From positions 1-5,149 of the forward strand of contig USHY01000050.1 in NCBI GenBank assembly GCA_900554635.1: a stretch of DNA of 5,149 nt. The letters are read 5' to 3'. Of this stretch, positions 1 through 4,861 are shown in pieces (the first letter of the stretch is position 1; each line of letters starts with the position of its first letter). A program made the position numbers and the translations under genes. The notes below the pieces were generated by a model, which saw only the letters and a program-made list of their open reading frames with translations, ran no database searches and had not been told where the DNA came from. The DNA is from an uncultured Clostridium sp. Lineage in GTDB: Bacteria > Bacillota > Clostridia > TANB77 > CAG-508.

Positions 1-551
1 ATCCAGATGTATTTAATGTTTTATTACAAGTGCTAGATGATGGTAGAATTACAGACTCACAAGGAAGAACTGTAGACTTTAAAAATACTATAATTATACT
101 AACATCAAACTTAGGCTCAGAATACATCCTAGAAGGAATAAATGATAAAGGAGAACTTACAGAAGAGGCTAAGGATAAAGTTGAAAAACTACTAAAACAA
201 AGCTTCAGACCAGAGTTCTTAAACAGGTTAGATGAAATAGTATTCTATAAACCATTAACACAAAATGAAATTAGAAAAATATTAGACCTACTTATTGCAG
301 ATTTAAACAAGAGATTAACAGACCAAGAGATAACTGTAGAATTAACTGATTCAGCAAAAACTTACCTAATAGCCAACGGATATGATGCAATTTATGGTGC
401 AAGACCATTAAAGCGTTTTGTTCAAAAGAAAGTTGAAACATTAATCGCAAGAGAAATTATTAAACAAACTGTATTACCAAAAGATAAAGTACTAATAGAC
501 TGTAAAGATAATGAACTTTACATTAAGAAACAACTAAAAATTCCTAGCTAA
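1..551 (+). CDS. clpB: ATP-dependent disaggregase ClpB, C-terminal part (5' end outside window)
   Basis: ClpB is a cytosolic hexameric AAA+ unfoldase that works with DnaK/DnaJ/GrpE to pull proteins out of aggregates. The open frame enters the window already in progress, with its first whole codon at base 3, so only about 182 C-terminal residues are visible. They start just after where Walker B of the second ATPase domain should lie (PDVFNVLLQVLDDGR). Next come sensor 1 (TSN, visible residues 34-36), the arginine-finger segment FRPEFLNRLDEI (Arg near visible residue 75) and sensor 2 (GAR, visible residues 132-134) followed by PLKRFVQ. The end KKVETLIAREII fits ClpB better than ClpC, but ClpC cannot be fully excluded without the middle domain. 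The stop codon overlaps the terminator hairpin. The gene is convergent with ysxC. Nothing in the visible part looks damaged. Confidence 0.92.
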   Translation, partial: PDVFNVLLQVLDDGRITDSQGRTVDFKNTIIILTSNLGSEYILEGINDKGELTEEAKDKVEKLLKQSFRPEFLNRLDEIVFYKPLTQNEIRKILDLLIADLNKRLTDQEITVELTDSAKTYLIANGYDAIYGARPLKRFVQKKVETLIAREIIKQTVLPKDKVLIDCKDNELYIKKQLKIPS

Positions 552-579
552 AACTAAAGCTAGGAATTTATTTTGTTTT
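531..579. terminator. bidirectional intrinsic terminator between clpB and ysxC
   Basis: A perfect 12-bp stem pairs 538-549 (AAATTCCTAGCT) with 558-569, around an 8-nt loop. On the + strand it is followed by a T-rich run (TTTTGTTTT, 571-579). On the - strand the stem runs directly into TTTTT (540-536). Because clpB and ysxC converge here, one hairpin can end both transcripts. The left arm overlaps the last clpB codons and its stop. Confidence 0.85.
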
Positions 580-1163
580 AATTTAATTTTTCATCAATCT
601 CTTTCCAAACCGCTTCTAAATACACTCTTTTCTCAGAAGAAAAAGGCAAAAATTTTAAATCATTCAAAGGATTAAGTTCTTCTTGTAAATCTGAAACTGC
701 TTTATCTACCTTTGTTGGAGCCAATTTATCAGCTTTATTTGCCAAAATCAAACATGGAAAACCAGTATTTATTATATAATTATACATCATAATATCATTT
801 TCAGTAGGAGAATGGCGAATATCTATTAAGAACACAATTAAAGCAATTTGTTTTCTATTAGATAGATAATGCTCAATAAATTCACCTACTTTAACTTGTT
901 CTTCTTTAGATATTTTACTAAAGCCATAACCAGGTAAATCTACAAAATAGAAGTTATTATCAACATTATAAAAGTTAATTTGCCTTGTTTTTCCAGGTTC
1001 ACTACTAGTTCTAGCCAGGCTTTTTCTCACAAGCATAGTGTTAATAAAAGATGATTTACCGACATTAGATTTACCGAACTAAAACAATTTCTGGTAAATC
1101 AGTTTTAGGATATTGTGATTCAGAAACAGCAGATATTTCAAATTTTGGATTTTTAACTAACAT
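578..1163 (-). pseudogene. ysxC: ribosome-biogenesis GTPase YsxC/EngB (YihA), frameshifted by one base
   Basis: YsxC/EngB is a TrmE-Era-type GTPase needed for late assembly of the 50S ribosomal subunit. The - strand encodes a full-length protein only if the extra C (window base 1076, G on +) is skipped. Upstream of it an ATG at 1163 gives 29 codons matching the family N-terminus (FEISAVSESQYP, then LPEIVLV), then CGG and a TAA stop. Removing that base restores GKSNVGKSS, the P-loop (G1, residues 30-38). Next come KTRQINFY (G2 region), DLPGYGF (G3, D75-G78), NKAD (G4, 142-145) and SSEK (G5, 175-178), ending at residue 194, the usual family length of about 195. An internal ATG at 1036 could start a 152-aa piece, but that would lack the P-loop and be inactive. 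It follows serS by 61 bp, probably in the same transcript. The gene is normally essential in bacteria, so a sequencing error, a recent mutation, recoding or a second copy elsewhere are all possible. Confidence 0.85.
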
Positions 1164-1170
1164 AATTATT

Positions 1171-1176
1171 CTCCTT
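1171..1176 (-). promoter_or_regulatory. ribosome binding site of ysxC
   Basis: AAGGAG on the - strand lies 7 nt before the ATG at 1163-1161. It fixes the true start of ysxC well upstream of the long open stretch that begins at 1036. It also shows that the N-terminal 30-codon fragment is the authentic beginning of the gene rather than noise. Confidence 0.8.
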
Positions 1177-1188
1177 AAAATCAAAGTA

Positions 1189-1213
1189 GGGGACGGCATT
1201 TAAAACCGTTCCC
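1189..1213. repeat. G+C-rich inverted repeat between serS and ysxC
   Basis: GGGGACGG (1189-1196) faces CCGTTCCC (1206-1213) across a 9-nt spacer. As RNA of the + strand it is a complete 8-bp stem using one G-U pair. As RNA of the - strand, the direction of serS and ysxC, it has one A-C mismatch. It is followed on the - strand by only a broken T run (TACTTTGATTTT), so it is at best a weak terminator of serS, or an mRNA processing or stability hairpin. Its base composition stands out from the AT-rich surroundings. A decayed copy of a small repeat element is another possibility. Confidence 0.5.
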
Positions 1214-1224
1214 AATGTCAAATT

Positions 1225-2511
1225 TTATTTATGTGGTTTTAGAACTTCAGTTCCACCCATATAAGGTCTTAATACTTCTGGTATTGTAACACTTCCATCA
1301 GCTTGGTAGTGATTTTCCAAAAATGCTATAAGCATACGAGGAGGAGCAACTACGGTATTGTTTAAAGTATGTGCAAAGTAATTTCCTTTTTCACCTTTTA
1401 CACGAATTCCTAAACGTCTACTTTGTGCGTCTGTTAAGTTAGAACAGCTACCAACTTCAAAATATTTCTTTTGGCGAGGAGACCATGCCTCGACATCACA
1501 AGATTTTGCTTTTAAATCAGCTAAATCTCCAGAACAACATTCAAGAGTACGAACAGGTATTTCTAAGCTTCTAAATAGCTCAACTGTATAACTCCACATT
1601 TTATCATACCATTTATAACTGTCTTCAGGTTCACAAACTACTATCATTTCTTGTTTTTCAAATTGATGTATTCTATAAACTCCTCTTTCTTCTAAGCCAT
1701 GAGCACCTTTTTCTTTTCTAAAACAAGGTGAGTAAGAAGTCATGGTATATGGTAAATTTTGTCTTTGTAGAATTTGACCTTTAAATTTACCAATCATAGA
1801 ATGTTCGCTTGTTCCAATTAGGTACAAATCTTCACCTTCAATTTTATACATCATAGCATCCATTTCTTCAAAACTCATAACACCTGTTACAACATCGCTT
1901 CTAATCATAAAAGGTGGTACACAGTATGTGAATCCTTTATTAATCATAAAATCACGAGCATAAGAAATTACTGCTGAATGTAATCTTGCAATATCACCAA
2001 TTAAATAATAGAAACCATTTCCAGCAACTCTACGAGCTGAATCTAGGTCTATACCAGATAAGCTTTCCATTATATCTGTATGGTATGGAATTTCATAGTC
2101 AGGAACAACAGGTTCACCATATTTTTGAACTTCAACATTTTCTGAATCATCTTTTCCAATAGGAACAGAACTATCAATAATGTTTGGAATTTTCATCATA
2201 ATTTCTTTAATTTCTTGAGCTAATTCTTCTTCTAATTTTTCGTTATCAACTAATTGACTATTAATCTCATTAACCTCGGCTTTAATCTTTTTAGCTTCTT
2301 CACGATTACCACTTTTCATTAAATTACCAATTTGGCTACTTAAAGAGTTTCTACTAGAACGAAGTTCATCACCTTTAAGCTTAACTTCACGATTTTTGCT
2401 GTCTAATTCTAAAACTTTATCAACCAATTCCAATTTATGGTCTTGAAATTTTTTCTTAATATTTTCTTTAACCATATCAGGATTTTCTCTAATCAACTTA
2501 ATATCTATCAT
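1225..2511 (-). CDS. serS: serine--tRNA ligase, variant motif 3
   Basis: This is a class II aminoacyl-tRNA synthetase that charges tRNA-Ser with serine (and primes tRNA-Sec where present) in the cytosol. Its 428 residues match the family length. The N-terminal arm (about residues 27-106) is rich in K/E/L and should form the long antiparallel coiled coil that grips the tRNA-Ser long arm. Class II features in order are motif 1 around 178-205, the serine-binding TSE (234-236), motif 2 with FRKEKGAHG starting at F264 and HQFEKQE (282-288), and a motif 3 region ending PPRMLIAFLEN (Arg392). The C-terminus IPEVLRPYMGG is typical. Segments 324-345 and 385-397 differ from the common bacterial form (see findings). 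The start is supported by AAGGAG 9 nt upstream (2521-2526). The short 5' leader leaves no room for a T-box. ysxC follows, probably in the same operon. Confidence 0.95.
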   Translation of the reverse strand: MIDIKLIRENPDMVKENIKKKFQDHKLELVDKVLELDSKNREVKLKGDELRSSRNSLSSQIGNLMKSGNREEAKKIKAEVNEINSQLVDNEKLEEELAQEIKEIMMKIPNIIDSSVPIGKDDSENVEVQKYGEPVVPDYEIPYHTDIMESLSGIDLDSARRVAGNGFYYLIGDIARLHSAVISYARDFMINKGFTYCVPPFMIRSDVVTGVMSFEEMDAMMYKIEGEDLYLIGTSEHSMIGKFKGQILQRQNLPYTMTSYSPCFRKEKGAHGLEERGVYRIHQFEKQEMIVVCEPEDSYKWYDKMWSYTVELFRSLEIPVRTLECCSGDLADLKAKSCDVEAWSPRQKKYFEVGSCSNLTDAQSRRLGIRVKGEKGNYFAHTLNNTVVAPPRMLIAFLENHYQADGSVTIPEVLRPYMGGTEVLKPHK

Positions 2512-2536
2512 TATTCTTCACTCCTTCAATATAAGT

Positions 2537-2565
2537 ATTTTACTATAGTTTTCCACATTTTGCAA
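2537..2565 (-). promoter_or_regulatory. candidate serS promoter
   Basis: On the - strand TTGCAA (2565-2560) and TAAAAT (2542-2537) are separated by 17 nt, an ideal sigma-A spacing. Transcription would start about 10 nt before the ribosome binding site region, giving serS a very short leader. It is the only good match on this strand in the 156-bp divergent gap. Confidence 0.6.
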
Positions 2566-2603
2566 TATTTTTTAAGAATAATAATTAAACTATCAACAAA
2601 TGA

Positions 2604-2633
2604 TTGACTTACATTATGTAAAAATGATAAAAT
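2604..2633 (+). promoter_or_regulatory. candidate adenosine deaminase promoter
   Basis: TTGACT (2604-2609) and TAAAAT (2628-2633) are spaced by 18 nt; GATAAA at 2626-2631 would be an alternative -10 with 16 nt. The start point would lie about 25-30 nt before the add start codon. It is divergent from, and does not overlap, the serS promoter. I see no clear operator in the gap between them. Confidence 0.6.
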
Positions 2634-2667
2634 AATTAAGAAAAATATAAAAAAGGGGATAGAAGTT

Positions 2668-3693
2668 ATGGAAAAAAGTATTCAAGAAATGCCAAAGGTT
2701 ATATTACACTTACATTTAGATGGTTCTTTAAGACCAGAAACCGTACAAGAATGGTCTCAGGATTTACTAGGAAATACAGTAAAACTAGAAGATGTGAAAA
2801 ATATGTTAATGGTAGAAAAGGGGTGTAGAGATTTAAACCAGTACCTAGAAAAATTTGATTTGCCAGTAAAAATGTTGCAAACTAAAGAGCATATTACAAG
2901 GGCTGTATATGAGTTATACCAAGACTTAGCAAAGCAAAATGTAAAATATGCAGAAGTTAGATTTGCTCCAAGTAAACACATTTTAGGTGGATTATCTTAT
3001 GATGAGGTAATAGAAGCGGCAATAGATGGGTTGGAAAATGCAAAACAAAGTTTCGATATTGATGGGAACCTTATATTATGTTGTATGAGAGGAAACGATA
3101 ATGAAAGCGAAAACATTCAAACAGTTCAAGCAGCAAAAAGATTTCTAAATAAAGGAGTATGTGCATTAGACTTAGCAGGAGCTGAGGCACTATTTAAAAC
3201 TGAAAACTTTGAAAACATATTTAAAATGGCCCAAAACTTCAATATACCATTCACAATTCATGCAGGAGAAGCAGATGGCCCAGAAAGCATACGAAAAGCC
3301 CTAGAATTCGGAGCAAAAAGAATAGGCCATGGAGTAAGATGCACAGAAGACCCAGAACTTGTACAAGAACTAATAGCAAAAAAAATCCCACTAGAAATCT
3401 GCCCAATAAGTAACCTACAAACCCAAGCCGTACAAGCCCCACACCCAATTGACCAACTATACCACAAAGGCTTATGCGTAACAGTAAGCACAGACAATAA
3501 CACAGTTTCAAATACGAATATCCTAGAAGAATATGAATACATTCTAAAATACACCAATCTTACAATAGATGACCTAATCAACATGAACATAAACGCAGCA
3601 TACAACATATTTGGAACGGAAAAAGAAAAAATGGATTTGGTAAATAGAATAGAAGGTTTTAGAAAGAATGGAAGAAACATTGAAGAGAGATAA
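2668..3693 (+). CDS. add: adenosine deaminase
   Basis: This zinc-dependent cytosolic enzyme converts adenosine or deoxyadenosine to inosine or deoxyinosine in purine salvage. Its 341 residues are the usual length. The amidohydrolase TIM-barrel signatures are all present: HLHLDGS with zinc ligands H14 and H16, FTIHAGEA with zinc ligand H198 and catalytic E201, RIGHGVR with H221, ICPISNLQT (244-252), and STDN with zinc ligand D276. The residue after D276 is Asn, where animal enzymes have a second Asp. I recall this form from other bacterial members, so it is not taken as a defect. The start is supported by AAGGGG about 9 nt upstream. No terminator hairpin is visible after the stop, so some transcripts may run on into the toxin-antitoxin genes. 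Third-position usage changes sharply in the second half of the gene (see findings). Adenine deaminase and other family members are less likely given the motif set and length. Confidence 0.93.
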   Translation: MEKSIQEMPKVILHLHLDGSLRPETVQEWSQDLLGNTVKLEDVKNMLMVEKGCRDLNQYLEKFDLPVKMLQTKEHITRAVYELYQDLAKQNVKYAEVRFAPSKHILGGLSYDEVIEAAIDGLENAKQSFDIDGNLILCCMRGNDNESENIQTVQAAKRFLNKGVCALDLAGAEALFKTENFENIFKMAQNFNIPFTIHAGEADGPESIRKALEFGAKRIGHGVRCTEDPELVQELIAKKIPLEICPISNLQTQAVQAPHPIDQLYHKGLCVTVSTDNNTVSNTNILEEYEYILKYTNLTIDDLINMNINAAYNIFGTEKEKMDLVNRIEGFRKNGRNIEER

Positions 3694-3729
3694 AAAATCT
3701 AGGTAATGCAGGAAAATTTTAAAAAAAGG

Positions 3730-3758
3730 TTGACTTCGTATCATAATTACTGTATAAT
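3730..3758 (+). promoter_or_regulatory. promoter of the toxin-antitoxin operon
   Basis: TTGACT (3730-3735) and a perfect TATAAT (3753-3758) are separated by 17 nt. This is close to the sigma-A consensus and is the strongest promoter-like sequence in the window. It gives a leader of roughly 20-25 nt before the antitoxin ATG. A strong but repressible promoter is what a self-regulated toxin-antitoxin operon would be expected to have. Confidence 0.8.
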
Positions 3759-3760
3759 TT

Positions 3761-3780
3761 TCCTATATTAATATTTAGGA
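3761..3780. promoter_or_regulatory. imperfect palindrome, possible antitoxin operator
   Basis: A 10-bp AT palindrome (ATATTAATAT, 3765-3774) is bracketed by TCCTA (3761-3765) and TAGGA (3776-3780). It covers the expected transcription start and the beginning of the AGGAGG ribosome binding site (3777-3782). Phd/YefM antitoxins usually bind short palindromes near their own start site, so the placement fits. Because AT-rich DNA makes palindromes by chance, this is only a candidate. Confidence 0.35.
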
Positions 3781-3788
3781 GGTAAAAC

Positions 3789-4118
3789 ATGTCAGTAATT
3801 AGACCATCAGCTGATTTAAGAAATAATTACAATGAAATATCAAATCTATGCCATACAACACAGAAACCAATATATATTACAAAAAATGGATATAGTGATT
3901 TAGTAGTTATGTGTAATGAAGTTTATGAAAAATTAACAGAAGATAACATTGACAAACTAGTATCTGCCAAGTTTGATGAATACTTCAAAGACTTTGAGGA
4001 TTTCAAAAAGCAACTTACTCAAAAATTAGAAACCGCACTTAGTGAAATTAAAGAAGGAAAAGGCATCCCAATGGATCAAGCTGTTGCGGAACTGGAGGAA
4101 GAATATGGAGGAGATTAA
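3789..4118 (+). CDS. type II antitoxin, Phd/YefM family
   Basis: This is the likely labile DNA-binding antitoxin of the cassette. It would bind and neutralise the toxin encoded directly downstream and repress the shared promoter. The 109-aa protein shows the family N-terminus: SADLRNNYNEI (7-17), the strand-loop PIYITKNGYSDLVVM (27-41), then NEVYEKL (43-49). This is the Phd/YefM DNA-binding and dimerisation fold. The C-terminal half (about 50-109) is highly charged and probably helical, ending in the acidic AELEEEYGGD, as expected for a flexible tail wrapping around a basic toxin. The start is fixed by AGGAGG 6 nt upstream. It overlaps the toxin gene by 14 bp, which suggests coupled translation. 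It is somewhat longer than the common 80-90-aa YefM. The family call is from sequence pattern only. Confidence 0.85.
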   Translation: MSVIRPSADLRNNYNEISNLCHTTQKPIYITKNGYSDLVVMCNEVYEKLTEDNIDKLVSAKFDEYFKDFEDFKKQLTQKLETALSEIKEGKGIPMDQAVAELEEEYGGD

Positions 4119-4419
4119 AACATACAAAATTATTTGGTCTCCTTCATTCAAAAAGGAACTAAGCAATATGCTCTACTATATATCAAACATTTTGCAAGAG
4201 CCTAGAATAGCAAGAAAAACTTTAAATCTTATAACTAGAAAACTAGAACAATTAAAACACTTTCCAGAAATAAATTCTAAATTTTTTATTCAAAATGCAG
4301 AACTCAGAAAACTAATTATAAAGAAATATATTGTGATCTATCAGATTGATTCTCAAAAAAATGAAATCTATATTCTACATATCTTTCATGGAAACCAAAA
4401 TTATCTATCTAAAATCTAA
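4105..4419 (+). CDS. type II toxin, RelE/ParE superfamily
   Basis: This is the likely toxin partner of the upstream antitoxin. RelE-type members cut mRNA on the ribosome and ParE-type members poison DNA gyrase; sequence alone does not tell which applies. The 104-aa protein follows the superfamily pattern: a first strand YKIIWSPSFKKEL (7-19), helices with YYISNIL and the basic LITRKLEQLKHFPE (42-55), a core RKLIIKKYIVIYQID (68-82) with the conserved Arg68 and Tyr79, and the last strand IYILHIFHGNQNY (88-100) with His92 and His95. The chosen ATG at 4105 has GGAGG (4094-4098) 6 nt upstream and lies inside the antitoxin gene. An in-frame GTG at 4042 would add 21 residues from inside the antitoxin gene and lacks a good binding site. 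No clear terminator hairpin directly follows the stop. The frame is intact, so the toxin is probably functional. Confidence 0.85.
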   Translation: MEEIKTYKIIWSPSFKKELSNMLYYISNILQEPRIARKTLNLITRKLEQLKHFPEINSKFFIQNAELRKLIIKKYIVIYQIDSQKNEIYILHIFHGNQNYLSKI

Positions 4420-4523
4420 AATTTTTTTGTAACTATTATCTAATATCTAAAGCATATTTTCTACAAAATCCGGAAATTTCATTTGAAATGCAACAAAAAT
4501 TTAATAAAAAAGTAAATGAACAG

Positions 4524-4552
4524 TAGACAGGAGTAAGAAAAACTCGTATAAT
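4524..4552 (+). promoter_or_regulatory. promoter-like sequence upstream of a coding-poor stretch
   Basis: TAGACA (4524-4529, five of six to TTGACA) and a perfect TATAAT (4547-4552) are spaced by 17 nt. A transcript would begin near 4559 and soon meet AAAGGAG (4571-4577). There is no conventional gene immediately downstream, so the product is either a small RNA or the remains of a lost gene. Confidence 0.5.
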
Positions 4553-4584
4553 ATTTTTGACCAAAAAATAAAAGGAGTTTTTTT
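4538..4584. repeat. nested inverted repeat with T-tract, possible toxin-antitoxin terminator
   Basis: The outer arms AAAAACTC (4538-4545) and GAGTTTTT (4575-4582) enclose inner arms TATTTTT (4552-4558) and AAAAATA (4564-4570) around a 5-nt loop. On the + strand the outer arm runs into a seven-T tract ending at 4584, which resembles a weak AT-rich terminator about 120 nt past the toxin stop. The same bases hold the -10 box at 4547-4552 and a Shine-Dalgarno-like AAAGGAG, so these readings compete. Confidence 0.35.
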
Positions 4585-4647
4585 AAAATAGATACAAGCT
4601 TTTTAGATATATACAGAATTAAACTACCAAAATGTTTGGCAGCTTAA
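4571..4647 (+). other. Shine-Dalgarno site followed by a 19-codon frame with ATA in place of a start codon
   Basis: AAAGGAG (4571-4577) sits just downstream of a promoter-like pair. No ATG, GTG or TTG lies at normal spacing. Ten nucleotides on, an ATA (4588-4590) opens a frame of 19 codons, read as IDTSFLDIYRI then KLPKCLAA, ending in TAA (4645-4647). This could be a short peptide gene whose ATG has mutated to ATA, or simple coincidence. I recognise no family. Confidence that it is or was a gene is low. Confidence 0.15.
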
Positions 4648-4676
4648 TTGACGAAAACAAAAATAAATTGTAAAAT
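4648..4676 (+). promoter_or_regulatory. candidate promoter of a small RNA or gap leader
   Basis: TTGACG (4648-4653) and TAAAAT (4671-4676) are spaced by exactly 17 nt. The expected start near 4683 is followed by about 130 nt without a coding frame, containing three hairpins and ending in an intrinsic terminator at 4781-4811. Confidence 0.55.
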
Positions 4677-4682
4677 AAAGAA

Positions 4683-4812
4683 AATCAAAAATATAAAACG
4701 AGAATATGACAACACTTTTTAGAAAAAAGTTGTTGCATTGGCAATGAAAATTTTGCCAAACTGAAATTTTCAAAGAAAATAGAAGAAAACACTTGAAAAG
4801 TGTTTTCTTTTG
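4683..4812 (+). ncRNA. candidate small RNA or transcription attenuator upstream of gap
   Basis: This is a stretch of about 130 nt bounded by a promoter-like pair and a strong terminator. It can form hairpin A (4710-4720 with 4724-4735, about 11 bp and a 1-nt bulge), hairpin B (TTGGCAA 4738-4744 with TTGCCAA 4753-4759, 8-nt loop) and the terminator hairpin. AACACTT occurs in the left arm of hairpin A (4711-4717) and again in the left arm of the terminator (4788-4794). The terminator's right arm could therefore pair with either, giving a possible antiterminator. It matches no RNA family I recognise. It may be a standalone RNA or part of a long gap leader. Confidence 0.35.
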
Positions 4813-4814
4813 TT
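4781..4814 (+). terminator. intrinsic terminator upstream of gap
   Basis: A perfect 12-bp stem (4783-4794 with 4798-4809, arms AAGAAAACACTT and its complement) has a GAA loop. It can extend to 14 bp with one G-U pair, and is followed by a T-rich tail (TTTTGTT). It lies 66 nt before the gap start codon, so it ends an RNA that begins upstream rather than serving gap itself. Confidence 0.75.
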
Positions 4815-4821
4815 ATACAAT
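4793..4821 (+). promoter_or_regulatory. candidate gap promoter, overlapping the terminator
   Basis: TTGAAA (4793-4798) and TACAAT (4816-4821) are spaced by 17 nt. The -35 box is made of the loop and inner stem of the preceding terminator. Transcription would start near 4828, giving a gap leader of about 50 nt. No other good -35/-10 pair lies between the terminator and the start codon. Confidence 0.5.
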
Positions 4822-4843
4822 AGGCAGGTAAAAATATTTTAAA

Positions 4844-4861
4844 TGATGTTAAAAGACATCA
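4844..4861 (+). promoter_or_regulatory. leader hairpin next to the gap ribosome binding site
   Basis: TGATGT (4844-4849) pairs with ACATCA (4856-4861) around a 6-nt loop. The stem ends one base before AAGGAGG (4863-4869), which is 8 nt upstream of the gap ATG. It does not hide the binding site. A 5' stem-loop of this kind often protects an abundant mRNA from decay; that role here is inferred. Confidence 0.45.

Noticed and set aside
578..1036. A shorter, intact 152-aa GTPase starting at the internal ATG
   Set aside because: It lacks the P-loop, and sequence with the family N-terminus and a ribosome binding site continues upstream in another frame. This is a frameshifted gene rather than a short variant.
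2512..2667. T-box riboswitch upstream of serS
   Set aside because: The leader predicted from the promoter at 2537-2565 is far too short, and no T-box bulge sequence or paired terminator/antiterminator is visible.
2757..2981. 74-codon open frame on the - strand
   Set aside because: It lies wholly inside the well-supported adenosine deaminase gene, has no ribosome binding site and resembles no protein.
3251..3680. Two overlapping - strand open frames of 86 and 140 codons, one very rich in Leu and hydrophobic residues
   Set aside because: Both are antisense to the adenosine deaminase gene. The Leu-rich, membrane-like look is a by-product of reading the complement of Lys/Gln- and CAA/GAA-rich codons.
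3694..3729. Terminator after adenosine deaminase
   Set aside because: Only the short palindrome AAAATTTT is seen, with no GC-containing stem before a T run.
4042..4104. Upstream GTG start that would extend the toxin by 21 residues
   Set aside because: It has no good ribosome binding site, the extra residues come from the out-of-frame antitoxin gene, and the ATG at 4105 has a well-spaced GGAGG.
4411..4428. Terminator directly after the toxin stop (AAAAT...ATTTT with a T run)
   Set aside because: The stem would be five A-T pairs at most, too weak for an intrinsic terminator.
4810..4820. TTGT-TAT-ACAA inverted repeat as a Rex (redox regulator) site at the gap promoter
   Set aside because: Rex sites are longer, with TTGTTAA-type half sites; only four bases of each half match. 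It is not enough to claim a site.
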